A stretch of DNA of 50,923 bases from Streptomyces hilarionis (GCF_024539675.1 NZ_JAHHIT010000073.1:1-50923); one strand, 5' to 3'. Counted from the first letter of the stretch, positions 33,012-41,307 are shown. Program-made: numbers and translations. The notes: generated by a model not told the origin, from the sequence alone.

Positions 33012-33665
33012 GTGCCCGTGTCCCGCATCGCATTCTTCGATCTGGACGGCACGCTGGCCGACCGGCAGTCGGCGCTCAGCGACGCTGTGACCAGCTTGTG
33101 CCGGGCCAACGCTTTGCCCCCGGAAGCTGAACAGTGGCTGCGCGCCGAACTGGTTGACCGTGCGAACGCGGCGGACTTTGCCCGCCTGCGGGAGGTCTTC
33201 GGCCTGGAGGCGTCGGCCCCACAGCTGTGGCAGGAATACGTCGACCTCATGGCGGCCGCCGTCACCTGCCGCCCCGAGGTCCTCGAGGGCCTGGCCCGCC
33301 TGCGCGCGGCCGCATGGACGATCGGCGTCATCACCAACGGGGCCAGCGACATCCAGCGTGCCAAGCTCGCCGGGACCGGCCTCGCCTCCCTGGTCGACGG
33401 CGTCGCTGCCTCGGGCGACCTGGAGATCCGCAAGCCAGACCGGCGCCTCTTCGAACTCGGGGCTGCCCGGTGCGGCGTCAGCCTCGCGGACGGCGGCTGG
33501 ATGATCGGCGACAACCCGGTCGGGGACATCGGCGGTGGCCACCAGGCTGGCCTGCGCACCATCTGGCTGCGCGGCCGACCCTGGCCCGACGAACTTGCCG
33601 CCCCGCATCATGCCGTCGACGACGTCACCGACGCCATCACCATCCTGCTTACCGAGACGGAGTAG
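33012..33665 (+). CDS. HAD-superfamily hydrolase
   Basis: A 217-residue phosphatase-like protein. Motif I is FFDLDGTLAD with the nucleophile Asp at 10 and the acid Asp at 12, motif II is GVITNGAS, the lysine is in IRKPDRRLFE, and motif IV is MIGDNPVGDIGGG. The helical cap (about 20-90) puts it in subclass I with phosphoglycolate phosphatase-type enzymes. The substrate is unknown. GTG 33012 or 33018 may start it. The DUF1932 reductase follows 4 bp later, so they form an operon. Confidence 0.85.
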   Translation: MPVSRIAFFDLDGTLADRQSALSDAVTSLCRANALPPEAEQWLRAELVDRANAADFARLREVFGLEASAPQLWQEYVDLMAAAVTCRPEVLEGLARLRAAAWTIGVITNGASDIQRAKLAGTGLASLVDGVAASGDLEIRKPDRRLFELGAARCGVSLADGGWMIGDNPVGDIGGGHQAGLRTIWLRGRPWPDELAAPHHAVDDVTDAITILLTETE

Positions 33666-33669
33666 CACC

Positions 33670-34509
33670 GTGGACCAGCCGACCATCGGGATCCTCCACC
33701 CCGGCAGCATGGGCGCAGCCGTCGCCGCCTGCGCCGCGGCGAACGCGGCCGCGGTCCTGTGGTGCGAGGCCGGGCGCAGCACCGCCTCCGCGGCGCGCGC
33801 TGCCCAGTTCCACCTGACGCCCATGGCCACGCTGGCGGAGCTGCTGGACCCCAGCGACATCGTCATCGCCCTCTGCCCGCCGGCCGCAGCCGAGGACCTG
33901 GCCCGCGAGGTCGCCGCGCACCGCTTCACCGGGGTGTACGTGGAGGCGAACGCCATCAATCCCGAGCGGGTGCAGCGGATCGCCGAGCTGCTCGAACCCG
34001 GCGCGACTGTCGTGGACGGCGGAGTCGTCGGCTCCCCGCCGGTCGGCGGCAAGACACCGACGCTGTACTTGTCCGGCCCGGCCTCCGCGACCGGCCGCGT
34101 CGAGGCGCTGTTCGCGGGCACCGCCGTCCGGACCGCGGTGCTGGGCACGGAGGTCGGGAAGGCGTCCGCGCTGAAGCTCGCGTACGCGAGCTTCCAGAAG
34201 ACCAGTCGGGTCCTGGTGGCGCTCGCGGTCGGCATGGCGCGCGAGCATGGCGTCGACCAGGAGCTCCTCGAGGTCGCCTCGCGGCGCACCGACTCGTACC
34301 TCGCCGAACCGCAGTACGTTGCCAAAACCGCCGCGCGTGCCTGGCGCTGGGGCCCGGAGTTGGAGGAGGCCGCCGACACCCTCGCGGCCGCCGGCCTTCC
34401 GCCGGAGATGCTGCGCGCGGCCGCGTCCACGTTGGCACGGTGGCACGACGTCAAGGACGACAGCGAGCTCACGCTCACCGACGCCCTGGACCGACTCGCC
34501 CAGCCGTAG
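33670..34509 (+). CDS. NAD(P)-binding 6-phosphogluconate-dehydrogenase-like protein (DUF1932)
   Basis: A 279-residue protein. The N-terminal Rossmann fold has GILHPGSMGAAVAACAAA (GxxxxGxxxG variant), and VIALCPPAAAEDLAREV and VVDGGVVGSPPVGGKTPTLY mark the 6-phosphogluconate dehydrogenase NAD-binding family. The C-terminal half (KLAYASFQKTSRVLVALAVG onward) is the DUF1932 helical domain. Likely a beta-hydroxyacid-type dehydrogenase or imine reductase-like enzyme of unknown substrate. GTG 33670 has GGAG 8 bases upstream. It converges on the kinase gene with a 7-bp gap. Confidence 0.8.
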   Translation: MDQPTIGILHPGSMGAAVAACAAANAAAVLWCEAGRSTASAARAAQFHLTPMATLAELLDPSDIVIALCPPAAAEDLAREVAAHRFTGVYVEANAINPERVQRIAELLEPGATVVDGGVVGSPPVGGKTPTLYLSGPASATGRVEALFAGTAVRTAVLGTEVGKASALKLAYASFQKTSRVLVALAVGMAREHGVDQELLEVASRRTDSYLAEPQYVAKTAARAWRWGPELEEAADTLAAAGLPPEMLRAAASTLARWHDVKDDSELTLTDALDRLAQP

Positions 34510-34516
34510 CCGACGC

Positions 34517-35086
34517 TCATGCTGACGCTGCTCCCGCCCGCTGCGCCAGCAACTGGTCGATGAGCCGTGCCGCATCCTGCGGGGACGCTTCCGTGGTGTC
34601 GATCGTCAGATCCCAGGCCATGCTCGGGTGTGTGTCCAGGTCCTCGCGGGTCGCGTCCCACGCCGCCAGACGCGCCGCGGTGTCGCTGTCGCCGCGTCCC
34701 ACCGACCGCTGCTCGGTCGTCTCGCGAGAGCACCACAGCAGCACCGCCGACCAGTCAGCCGGGTAGCCGTTGACCAGCGCGCGGACCCCGTCGACCTGCC
34801 CGAGGTGCACCACGGGCACCCCGGCCGCGAACGTGGCGTCGACGCCGGGCCGGTCGATCGCGTACGTATTGCCGTACCGGGAGTTCGCGTAGAGGACGTC
34901 GCCCGCGGCCTCCAGTTCGTGCAGCTGCTCTGCCGTGCCCAGCCGGTAGCCGGCCGACTTGCCCGACCCGACCTTGAGCCGCGCGAACTGGGCGTACTTG
35001 GTGTCCAGTTCGCTGAGCGCCGTGGTGACGGTGTCCTTGCCCGAGGCCGGCGGGCCGTACAGGATCACGCCCTGCTTCGGGGTCAC
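34517..35086 (-). CDS. Guanylate-kinase-like P-loop kinase
   Basis: A 189-residue protein. Walker A is ILYGPPASGKDTVTTAL, followed by FARLKVGSGKSAGYRLGT and a YANSRYGNTYAIDR block that resembles the GMP-binding part of guanylate kinases, then a CSRETTEQRSVGRGDSDTA lid. It may phosphorylate a nucleotide or related compound. GTG 35086 overlaps the upstream stop (GTGA), so it is coupled to the HTH-kinase gene. Confidence 0.7.
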   Translation of the reverse strand: MTPKQGVILYGPPASGKDTVTTALSELDTKYAQFARLKVGSGKSAGYRLGTAEQLHELEAAGDVLYANSRYGNTYAIDRPGVDATFAAGVPVVHLGQVDGVRALVNGYPADWSAVLLWCSRETTEQRSVGRGDSDTAARLAAWDATREDLDTHPSMAWDLTIDTTEASPQDAARLIDQLLAQRAGAASA

Positions 35087-36120
35087 GCGTACATCGCCCC
35101 CATCGCCTGCCGGGCCTGGTCCGCGAGCGTCACCGCGGTGCCCAACCGGTTGTCCACCACTAGGTGCGGCACCGCCGGGCGCAGCTCCAGGTCGATGAGC
35201 GCCATGTACTCGTCCCAGCGCGCCAGCTTCCATGCGTCCCGGGCTGCGGATCGGAAGCCGATGTACTCGCGCATCGACTCTTCGTCGCAACGCACCCACA
35301 CGGGGAAGACGTCGACCCCCATTGAGCCCGCGCGGTTGGTAAGGCGCTGCATCCAGGCCGGGTCCGTCATCTCGGCAATGAACGGCGCGGTGAGCACGGT
35401 GGAGATGCCGCACTTGATGTTGGCCATTGCCGACTGCATCAGGCAGTCGTACTCCACCGGCCGCACCTGCTCGCGGTAGAGGTCGGTGTGCCGGTCGTTT
35501 GCGTCGCCGCCCAGGGCGACCAGGAGGCGTTCCACGAGCGGGCGGGTGAGCGGGTCCTTGTCGAGCAGCGGCCAGCCGGTCAACTGGACGAAGAAGCGGG
35601 CGAGCTCGGTTTTGCCGCTGCCAGCGAAACCGCCGACCAGGATGAGCACGGGACGGTGTGGGTCGCCGCCGGTGTGCCGACGCTTCCACGCGTCGATGAT
35701 CCGCTGCTGCAGGTCGAAGTGGTCGGCCTCGTCCGAGCCGGGCGCGATGCGGTGAATGGCGCGCTCAACAGCCAGGACGTGTGATCCGTTGAGGCGGTCG
35801 TCCAGCGGTGTGAGCTTGAAGGAGGACTCCTCCCCGGGCAGGGCCGCACGGAATCCCAAGTCAGGCTCGGTGGCCCGGTAGAGGAGGCAGTAGGCCCGCC
35901 GATAGTGGGGTCCGGGGAAGACCTCGCCCTGCTCGTGCTGCCACAGCGTCTGAGGATTCGCGGCGGGGATGCCCTTGAGCTTGGCCTGTTCGGCAACCGC
36001 CCGGAGGCGCTCGCCGGCCTTCTCCAGAGTCAGACCGTGAGCCTCACGCTGCTCGCGCAACCGGTCTGGCCGCCACCCCGCTCGCTGCTTCCCCACCCTC
36101 TGCCCCTCCGTCATCTTCAT
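35083..36120 (-). CDS. HTH-fused P-loop kinase / zeta-toxin-like ATPase
   Basis: A 345-residue protein. Residues about 14-75 are an XRE-type HTH (RLREQREAHGLTLEKAGERL, IPAANPQTLWQHEQGEVFPG). After a linker, Walker A is LVGGFAGSGKTELARFFVQL (about 165-184), then LLDKDPLTRPLVERLL and a VWVRCDEESMREYIGFRSAA block, as in zeta-toxin and AAA_33-type kinases. An HTH joined to a small-molecule kinase suggests a sensor or self-regulated enzyme. ATG 36120 or 36114 starts it, with no strong ribosome binding site. Confidence 0.7.
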   Translation of the reverse strand: MKMTEGQRVGKQRAGWRPDRLREQREAHGLTLEKAGERLRAVAEQAKLKGIPAANPQTLWQHEQGEVFPGPHYRRAYCLLYRATEPDLGFRAALPGEESSFKLTPLDDRLNGSHVLAVERAIHRIAPGSDEADHFDLQQRIIDAWKRRHTGGDPHRPVLILVGGFAGSGKTELARFFVQLTGWPLLDKDPLTRPLVERLLVALGGDANDRHTDLYREQVRPVEYDCLMQSAMANIKCGISTVLTAPFIAEMTDPAWMQRLTNRAGSMGVDVFPVWVRCDEESMREYIGFRSAARDAWKLARWDEYMALIDLELRPAVPHLVVDNRLGTAVTLADQARQAMGAMYA

Positions 36121-36384
36121 GGCCGCGAGCCTAGAGCTCGGGCCCCAAATCCCGTGTGTACGTGGATGTTGAAAACCCGTGTACGGGAAGGTGCACGGGC
36201 TTCGACAAGCCTCTGTGATGTTCCAACCCTGCCGCCCCCGCTGTGATTGGCCCCACAAAAGCGACGCGTTGAGGGGGCACAGACGGTGGAACGATCGAGC
36301 GTCACATCAGACTACTGCCTTAAGTCGCTCACACTTAAGGATTCGGGCGAAGGTTCAGAGCGGCAAGGCCGGGAGGGAGCGCCG

Positions 36385-37149
36385 TCAGGGAACCTTGACG
36401 GTGTATCGCATTCGGTACCGGTGGGCGGCCTTGACCAGCAGAGAGACTTCGATCGGACGCTCGTTGTTCGAGTGCACAACGCGGAACGTCATCATCACCG
36501 GCATGTCCTTTGGCAGCTCAAGGGCGACCACCTCTTCCTCGGTAGGGATCTCCGAGGAGACCTCATCGACAAACGAGACGGGCGGGTAGCCGAGACCGGC
36601 GAGCAGGGTTGGGGTGCCACCCTTGATCTTTCGGCGCTCCATCATGGCCGTCCCCTCCGCCAGCTCAAGCGGGTAGTACGACCGTGTCAGCTCCGTGGGC
36701 TCGTCGTCCAGGAACAAGATCTGCTTACGAAGCAGAGCCCGGCCGTCGTCGTCGAGGTCGAGGGCCTGACGAACCTCGTATGGCGGCGTAACGGTCTCGA
36801 CCTCCAACAAGGTCACGGAGCCCCGCTGCGAGCGCTTCTCCGCCTCGCTGATCCAGCGGTACGGCTGCCCCTCGCCCGCCGGAGGCATGTAGACCTCGGG
36901 TGCAATGGATCGCTGGGTGCCGCCCTGCACGAAGACGCCTTTGCCTGGCTGGCCGATCAGGAGCTGCTCCTCCTTGAGCATCTGCAGCGCCTTCTGCACC
37001 GTGGTGCCGGCGACGCCGTACTCCTCCATCAGGGCTGGCGTCGAAGGCAGCTGATCGCCAGGGCGCAGGTCCCCACGCGTGATCTGCCGCCGCAGTCGTG
37101 CCGCGATCTTCTGGTGAGCCGACCTTGGGTCTGTGAACGGCCTCGTCAT
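36385..37149 (-). CDS. GntR-family regulator with UTRA domain
   Basis: A 254-residue protein. The winged helix is at about 10-78 (IAARLRRQITRGDLRPGDQL, YGVAGTTVQKALQMLKEEQL), and the UTRA ligand-binding domain runs from about 100 to the end (ALLRKQILFLDDEPTELTRS, YYPLELAEGTAM). This HutC-type layout includes KorSA and other plasmid transfer repressors, so it may control the conjugation block to the right. It starts 3 bp after the UTRA-only gene stop, so they share an operon. Confidence 0.85.
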   Translation of the reverse strand: MTRPFTDPRSAHQKIAARLRRQITRGDLRPGDQLPSTPALMEEYGVAGTTVQKALQMLKEEQLLIGQPGKGVFVQGGTQRSIAPEVYMPPAGEGQPYRWISEAEKRSQRGSVTLLEVETVTPPYEVRQALDLDDDGRALLRKQILFLDDEPTELTRSYYPLELAEGTAMMERRKIKGGTPTLLAGLGYPPVSFVDEVSSEIPTEEEVVALELPKDMPVMMTFRVVHSNNERPIEVSLLVKAAHRYRMRYTVKVP

Positions 37150-37152
37150 CCC

Positions 37153-37704
37153 TCAGCTCGCCTCCTTCCTCTGTCGGTAACGGAGGTGCCGCGTCATCGT
37201 CATGACGCTTACCTCCACCGGCTCTCCGGCGATGGACCTGGTGAAGCGCGTCAAGACCAGAACGGGCGCACCCGGTTGCAAGCCCAGCGACTCGCACTGG
37301 CTGGGGGAGGCGATTTTGGCGGCCACATCCTCAAGAGGGCTGTCTTCCGGGGTGAACCCCATGCTCGCCAGAAGCGTGACGGCGCCGCCACGAATCTTTC
37401 CGGCCCGGGCGAGCTGGGTGCCGCGCGCGACGTGCACCGGGTAGTAGGAGTCCGCAAGCTCGATCGGCTTGCCATCAAGCAGGATCAGTCGGCGGCGAAC
37501 CACCGCCTTCTCCTCCGGGCCTATACCGAAGAAGTCGCGCACGGCAGCCGGGGGGTCAACCTCTTCCGCTGCGAGCAGCCGCTGGGTACCGCGGCGCCCC
37601 CGCGCAGCGGCCTCCGAACTCCAGGCATCTCGTTCCCCCTCTCGGCGCGGCGCGAGGTACGGCTGGGCGTCCCCGATCCACGTGTCATCGCTGCTCACGC
37701 TCAT
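37153..37704 (-). CDS. UTRA-domain protein without DNA-binding domain
   Basis: A 183-residue protein. From residue 60 on it follows the UTRA fold of its neighbour (VVRRRLILLDGKPIELADSY, YPVHVARGTQLAR, VLVLTRFTRSIAGEPVEVSV), but the first 55 residues contain no winged helix. UTRA domains bind small effectors and dimerise, so it could pair with or compete with the GntR regulator. The ATG at 37704 follows an operator-like palindrome at 37761-37772. Confidence 0.75.
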   Translation of the reverse strand: MSVSSDDTWIGDAQPYLAPRREGERDAWSSEAAARGRRGTQRLLAAEEVDPPAAVRDFFGIGPEEKAVVRRRLILLDGKPIELADSYYPVHVARGTQLARAGKIRGGAVTLLASMGFTPEDSPLEDVAAKIASPSQCESLGLQPGAPVLVLTRFTRSIAGEPVEVSVMTMTRHLRYRQRKEAS

Positions 37705-38088
37705 TCCTCTCAGCCAGCCGGCCTGTGCCAGAACCCTAATGCTCTGCGACTTGAACCAGTACGGTGAACCGTAACCCTTGCCACCTTAAGGCTTATGGCC
37801 TTATGGTCTCATACAGGTCGACCCGGAAGGGACAGACCGCCGGAAGGCGCTCGTTCCGTCAGGGACGGATTGCCTTGCACCACTGCATGACCAGTCGCCA
37901 CTTCGGTGGCCTCGGGGAGTCTGAGGCAACTAACTCCTCCCCGTGTCCGTGACTGCTGTTTGAACTGTCGCAGCGCGTATGCGTTGTCGGTCCGTCAGGA
38001 CGCCCGGATCTTCCGGTGGGTGCTGGCGTGGCCGAGAGGGCACCCGCGACGCCATACCCGACCCGCCTGCTTCGTGAGGAGTTTCCCC
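37705..38088. other. Divergent regulatory region between UTRA gene and the rightward block
   Basis: About 380 bases. It holds the palindrome at 37761-37772 and the GCCTTAAGGC-like and TTATGGCCTTATGG repeats at 37782-37806. The promoters of both directions should lie here. No gene is recognised, although a weak frame runs through 37906-38088 into the next gene. Confidence 0.5.
37761..37772. promoter_or_regulatory. Palindromic operator candidate ACGGTGAACCGT
   Basis: ACGGT-GA-ACCGT lies 57 bases before the UTRA gene start. Short palindromes of this kind are typical GntR/HutC operators, so the regulator two genes downstream may bind here. Confidence 0.45.
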
Positions 38089-38931
38089 ATGACCGCATCC
38101 GTCCGTGAGCGTGAGGTCCAGACCGTCAGCCAGGAGCGCAAGCGCCGGACGCGGTCCCGCACGATCAGCCACCTTGACCCGATCGTCGTCTCCAAGCTCC
38201 CGGCGCACGAGTACGACCTCGATCCCGCCTGCATCTCCCTGGTGTGCCCGTCGTGCCGCACGTGGGTTCCGATCCGCGTCGCCGACACGGAGCGGGCCAC
38301 GGCCAAGCTGGTTCCCCACCACACCGAGCAGGCCGGCACCGAAGACCCGGTCCGCTGCCCCGGCAGCCACCGCCTGGTCACGATCAACGTCACCGTCGCC
38401 ACGTGGTCCCGCCGCCTGGAGGAGGGCATCTCGGAGACCAACGGCCGCCGCGCCGACCGCGTCATCCGCAAGCCCCAGCCGATGCCCACCCCGGCTGTCA
38501 TGCAGATCGTCGGTGGCCTCGTCGACGACAAGACGGCCCGCAAGCTGCACGAGGCTCACGTCAAGAGCTGCACGATCTGCTCCGCCACCGCCCCCCGGTG
38601 CACGGACGGCCGTCGGCTCGCCCACCTTGCCGCCCACACCCAGCGGACCGCACCCCTTCGCCGCCAGAGGCAGACGCGGCAGGAGGAGCAGGCCGACAAG
38701 CGCGCCTGGGCGCTGCGTCTCCTGCACGACCAGCAGTGGGAGAGGGTGGCCGACCCGGTCCACAAGACCGACCAGCAGCGCGTCCGCGACGTCCTGACCG
38801 CGCTGCGCAAGACGCTCAACGCCCCGACCAAGCCCGGCGCCCGGCCGCTCACCACGTGGGAGCGGGCCGACCTCCAGACCACGATCGCGGTCCTGGAACG
38901 GCAAGAGAAGGACCTCACCCACCGCTGGTAG
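38089..38931 (+). CDS. Hypothetical protein with zinc-binding motifs
   Basis: A 280-residue protein: a basic start, ISLVCPSCRTWVPIR (CxxC), a VRCPGSHRLVTINVTVATW block, CTICSATAPRC and a helical C-terminus (DVLTALRKTLNAPTKP, DLQTTIAVLERQEKDL). GTGAGGAG stands before ATG 38089. It is the first gene of the rightward block and ends at a 17-bp terminator. No family recognised. Confidence 0.65.
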   Translation: MTASVREREVQTVSQERKRRTRSRTISHLDPIVVSKLPAHEYDLDPACISLVCPSCRTWVPIRVADTERATAKLVPHHTEQAGTEDPVRCPGSHRLVTINVTVATWSRRLEEGISETNGRRADRVIRKPQPMPTPAVMQIVGGLVDDKTARKLHEAHVKSCTICSATAPRCTDGRRLAHLAAHTQRTAPLRRQRQTRQEEQADKRAWALRLLHDQQWERVADPVHKTDQQRVRDVLTALRKTLNAPTKPGARPLTTWERADLQTTIAVLERQEKDLTHRW

Positions 38932-38946
38932 ACGCTGGACGAACGA

Positions 38947-38988
38947 CCACGGCCGGTCACCCCGACGAAACGGGGTGACCGGCCGTGG
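38947..38988 (+). terminator. Perfect 17-bp stem terminator
   Basis: CCACGGCCGGTCACCCC (38947-38963) pairs with 38972-38988 around an 8-base loop, 15 bases past the stop at 38931. Confidence 0.85.
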
Positions 38989-39085
38989 CTGCTCGTACAA
39001 GCAGTCACTTCCCAAATGGGGAGCGATCTCGACAGCCCATGGGATTGCAGCCCTCGGACTGTCCAGGACCTGACTGGAGGACCTG

Positions 39086-39295
39086 ATGCCCAGCATGACA
39101 CGCACCATCCCCGCCCCGTCGAACGGCCTCTACGACGACATGGAGGACGAGGACAACCGCCGCGGCCCGGAGCCGGATGAGTTCGACGCCTTCCACCGTC
39201 TGGTGCGCCACCTGGTGGCCGACGGCGACGTCCGGGCGGCGAAGGCCGGCCGCCGTGCCCGCCGCACCCTCTCCGAGATGGCGACAGTCCGGTGA
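39086..39295 (+). CDS. Small acidic hypothetical protein
   Basis: A 69-residue protein (LYDDMEDEDNRRGPEPDEFD, then a helix AFHRLVRHLVADGDVRAAKA). GGAGG stands 5 bases before ATG 39086. Its stop overlaps the start of a 31-residue frame (GTGA). Confidence 0.6.
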   Translation: MPSMTRTIPAPSNGLYDDMEDEDNRRGPEPDEFDAFHRLVRHLVADGDVRAAKAGRRARRTLSEMATVR

Positions 39296-39387
39296 ACGCC
39301 GTCCTCAGCCTGACCGACGCGGAGCGCGATGAGCTCTCGCGTAAGAACGCTGAGCAGAACAAGCGGTCGGAGAACAACCGCCGCTGA
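39292..39387 (+). CDS. Very small protein (31 residues), coupled
   Basis: GTG 39292 overlaps the upstream TGA. The frame reads NAVLSLTDAERDELSRKNAE and ends KRSENNRR. It forms one charged helix. The overlap and high third-position GC support translation. Confidence 0.45.
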   Translation: MNAVLSLTDAERDELSRKNAEQNKRSENNRR

Positions 39388-39490
39388 CCAATCCCCCGGC
39401 ATTGCCCGTCGTCCCCGCGCCCTCACGGGCGGGCCCGACGAAGAGCACCGGCACTCCTTCATCGCGGCCGTCCGGCCGCCAACACACGAA

Positions 39491-39518
39491 CAGCCCCGGG
39501 GCGGCTACCCCGGGGCTG
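39491..39518 (+). terminator. 11-bp stem hairpin
   Basis: CAGCCCCGGGG (39491-39501) pairs with CCCCGGGGCTG (39508-39518), just before the WhiB gene. It may end the small-gene transcript. Confidence 0.7.
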
Positions 39519-39548
39519 TCTTCGCTCTGGACCTTCTGGGAGGCCCTG

Positions 39549-39857
39549 ATGAATCGCAACTCCATCGTACGCACCGCCTACGCCCCCGACGCCGACCTGC
39601 CCGTCAACACCAACTGGCGCGAGCACGGCACCTGCCGGCAGGAGGACCCCGATCTGTTCTTCCCCATCGGCAACACCGGCCCCGCGCTCCTGCAGATCGA
39701 CGAGGCCAAAGCGGTGTGTCGAAGGTGCCCCGTGATGGAGCGCTGCGCCTCCTGGGCGCTGGAGATGGGCGAGGCCCACGGCGTGTGGGGCGGCATGAGC
39801 GAAGCCGACCGCCGCCGCATCAAGCGCCGCGCCACCCGCAACCGCACCGCCGCCTGA
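39549..39857 (+). CDS. WhiB-family iron-sulfur regulator
   Basis: A 102-residue protein with the four cluster cysteines C29, C57, C60 and C66 (GTCRQ, AVCRRCPVMERCASWAL), the GVWGG turn (78-82) and the basic RRRIKRRATR tail. WhiB-like proteins bind a 4Fe-4S cluster and the primary sigma factor region 4, and act as redox-sensitive transcription factors. Plasmid copies are common in Streptomyces. GGAGG precedes ATG 39549. Confidence 0.95.
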   Translation: MNRNSIVRTAYAPDADLPVNTNWREHGTCRQEDPDLFFPIGNTGPALLQIDEAKAVCRRCPVMERCASWALEMGEAHGVWGGMSEADRRRIKRRATRNRTAA

Positions 39858-40013
39858 CCGCCTGCAGAAGGCAACAGGCGCGCTACCGCACCCCTTTTGT
39901 TCCAGCAGCCACGCGCTGCCCAGTCGCTCACCGTGCCTGCTTCGGCGGTCCGGTGAGCGGTGGAGAGCGCGGAGGACCATCCCGCTCCACCACCCACCCC
40001 GGCAGGAGAGCTC

Positions 40014-40259
40014 ATGGAATCCCTGATCAATCACCAGTTCTTCGGCGCGACCCCGGCGACCCGCTACACCGTCGCCGGGCTGAGCTCAGAGGAGGCGTAC
40101 CGCCTGATCGGCGCGAACACGCTGGCCGGCTTCGAGCCGGTCGTGCACACCCGGACCGCGAAGGGCGAGCAGCTGCGCACCCGGGACGGCAACCTCCTCA
40201 CCGTCGTCGCGCTGCACGGCACGAAGGTGATGAGCGCGCTCGAGTTCGTCCAGGTCTGA
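40014..40259 (+). CDS. Small hypothetical protein
   Basis: An 81-residue protein (TRYTVAGLSSEEAYRLIGAN, EPVVHTRTAKGEQLRTRDGN, LLTVVALHGTKVMSALEFVQ) with a beta-rich end. GGAGAG stands before ATG 40014. No family recognised. It is one of four short genes in a row with the same GGAGAGCTC-ATG-type spacing. Confidence 0.6.
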   Translation: MESLINHQFFGATPATRYTVAGLSSEEAYRLIGANTLAGFEPVVHTRTAKGEQLRTRDGNLLTVVALHGTKVMSALEFVQV

Positions 40260-40349
40260 AACGTCGCGTCGCCGTCGAGCGCGCCGACGCCTGACCGCTG
40301 GACGGGAACGGCGGGCAAGTTCTGGCCCGCCTCGCAGCACTGCCATCGA

Positions 40350-40376
40350 CCGGCCGCCCGCACGGCGGGCGGCCGG
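40350..40376 (+). terminator. 11-bp stem hairpin
   Basis: CCGGCCGCCCG (40350-40360) pairs with CGGGCGGCCGG (40366-40376), followed by CCTTTC. Confidence 0.7.
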
Positions 40377-40437
40377 CCTTTCGCACGTCTCCAGCCCGGG
40401 AAAGCCTCGGGCTCCCTTCCCCCCTCCGGGAGAGCTC

Positions 40438-40677
40438 ATGGACCTCACCGCCCCGACCGTCACCGGCACCCGACTGCCGGACTCGCTGTGCACGCACACC
40501 CCGAAGTGCCCGACGGCCGCCAGCCCGGACCGCGAGGCCGCGCACGTCATGGCCGCCCACCCGGAGCAGGGCTGGAGCCTGCTGTGCAACGGCCTGGTGC
40601 TCTTCGAGGACACCGGCGAGCTGCTCCCCGACGGCCGGGTCATTGCCCCGCACCGGCCTCTCGTGGCCACGGCCTGA
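40438..40677 (+). CDS. DUF5999 family protein
   Basis: A 79-residue protein with CTHTPKCPTAASPDREAAHV, then HPEQGWSLLCNGLVLFEDTG and ELLPDGRVIAP. It matches the Streptomyces family DUF5999 as I recall it, of unknown function. The Cys/His pattern (CTHxxxC...C) suggests a metal site. GGAGAG precedes ATG 40438. Confidence 0.8.
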   Translation: MDLTAPTVTGTRLPDSLCTHTPKCPTAASPDREAAHVMAAHPEQGWSLLCNGLVLFEDTGELLPDGRVIAPHRPLVATA

Positions 40678-40758
40678 CGGCTGCCTGATCCGCCCGCACC
40701 GACCGCCGGACCCTGGCGGCCGGGTCGGGCGGTGACGGGGAGCCGGACAGCCCGGACC
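40671..40758 (+). repeat. Intergenic direct repeat, copy 1
   Basis: An 88-bp block from GGCCTGACGGCTGCCTG to CAGCCCGGACC, repeated at 41176-41267. It contains an inverted repeat (CCGCCCG / CGGGCGG) that could act as a terminator and overlaps the DUF5999 stop codon. Confidence 0.8.
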
Positions 40759-40783
40759 AGCTGATCGATGTTGGGAGTTCCTC

Positions 40784-41167
40784 ATGACCCTGGACATGTC
40801 CAGTTACGGCGAGAGCCGCTGGGTGAAGACCCACCCGAACCACGTCTACACCTTCGGAGCGCTCGAACCGCTGCTCAGCATCCTCGACGTGCGCGGTTTT
40901 CCGCTGCACAACCTGTTCTTGATGGGCATGGACACCGACTGGGGCTCGATCTTGTTCCCCACCGAGTCCCGCGCCCAGAACGCGGCGGCCGCCCTCGAAC
41001 CCGCCTATGCGACGCGGGTCTACCTCTTCGCCACCCACGAAGGCGAAAGCGTGTGGGCGACCGACTACACCCGCCGCGCTCTGGACGGCACCCTGTCCGG
41101 CTTCATCACCAGCCTCACGCTCAAGGATGGCCGCCAGGTCATCAAGGACGGCCGCTGGGTGCGCTGA
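40784..41167 (+). CDS. Hypothetical protein
   Basis: A 127-residue protein: YTFGALEPLLSILDVRGFPL, LFLMGMDTDWGSILFPTESR, YATRVYLFATHEGESVWATD, FITSLTLKDGRQVIKDGRWV. It looks like a compact alpha/beta fold. No family recognised. ATG 40784, with GGAG 11 bases before it. Confidence 0.6.
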   Translation: MTLDMSSYGESRWVKTHPNHVYTFGALEPLLSILDVRGFPLHNLFLMGMDTDWGSILFPTESRAQNAAAALEPAYATRVYLFATHEGESVWATDYTRRALDGTLSGFITSLTLKDGRQVIKDGRWVR

Positions 41168-41175
41168 TGCGCGCC

Positions 41176-41267
41176 GGCCTGACGACTGCCTGATCCGCCC
41201 GCACCGACCGCCGAACGTTCCGGCGAGCCGGGTCGGGCGGTGACGGGGAGCCGGACAGCCCCGGACC
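41176..41267 (+). repeat. Intergenic direct repeat, copy 2
   Basis: A 92-bp near-copy of 40671-40758. The outer parts are almost identical and the loop region differs (ACGTTCCGGCGAG against GACCCTGGCGG). It sits in the same position relative to the next gene. Confidence 0.8.
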
Positions 41268-41307
41268 CACCGGCCTCCGGCCGGTGCACGCGATGTGAGG
41301 AGAGCAC

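Noticed and set aside
32904..34736. Long minus-strand frame across the HAD and DUF1932 genes
   Set aside because: It is antisense to two clear enzymes. Only its last 101 codons (the XRE regulator) are real.
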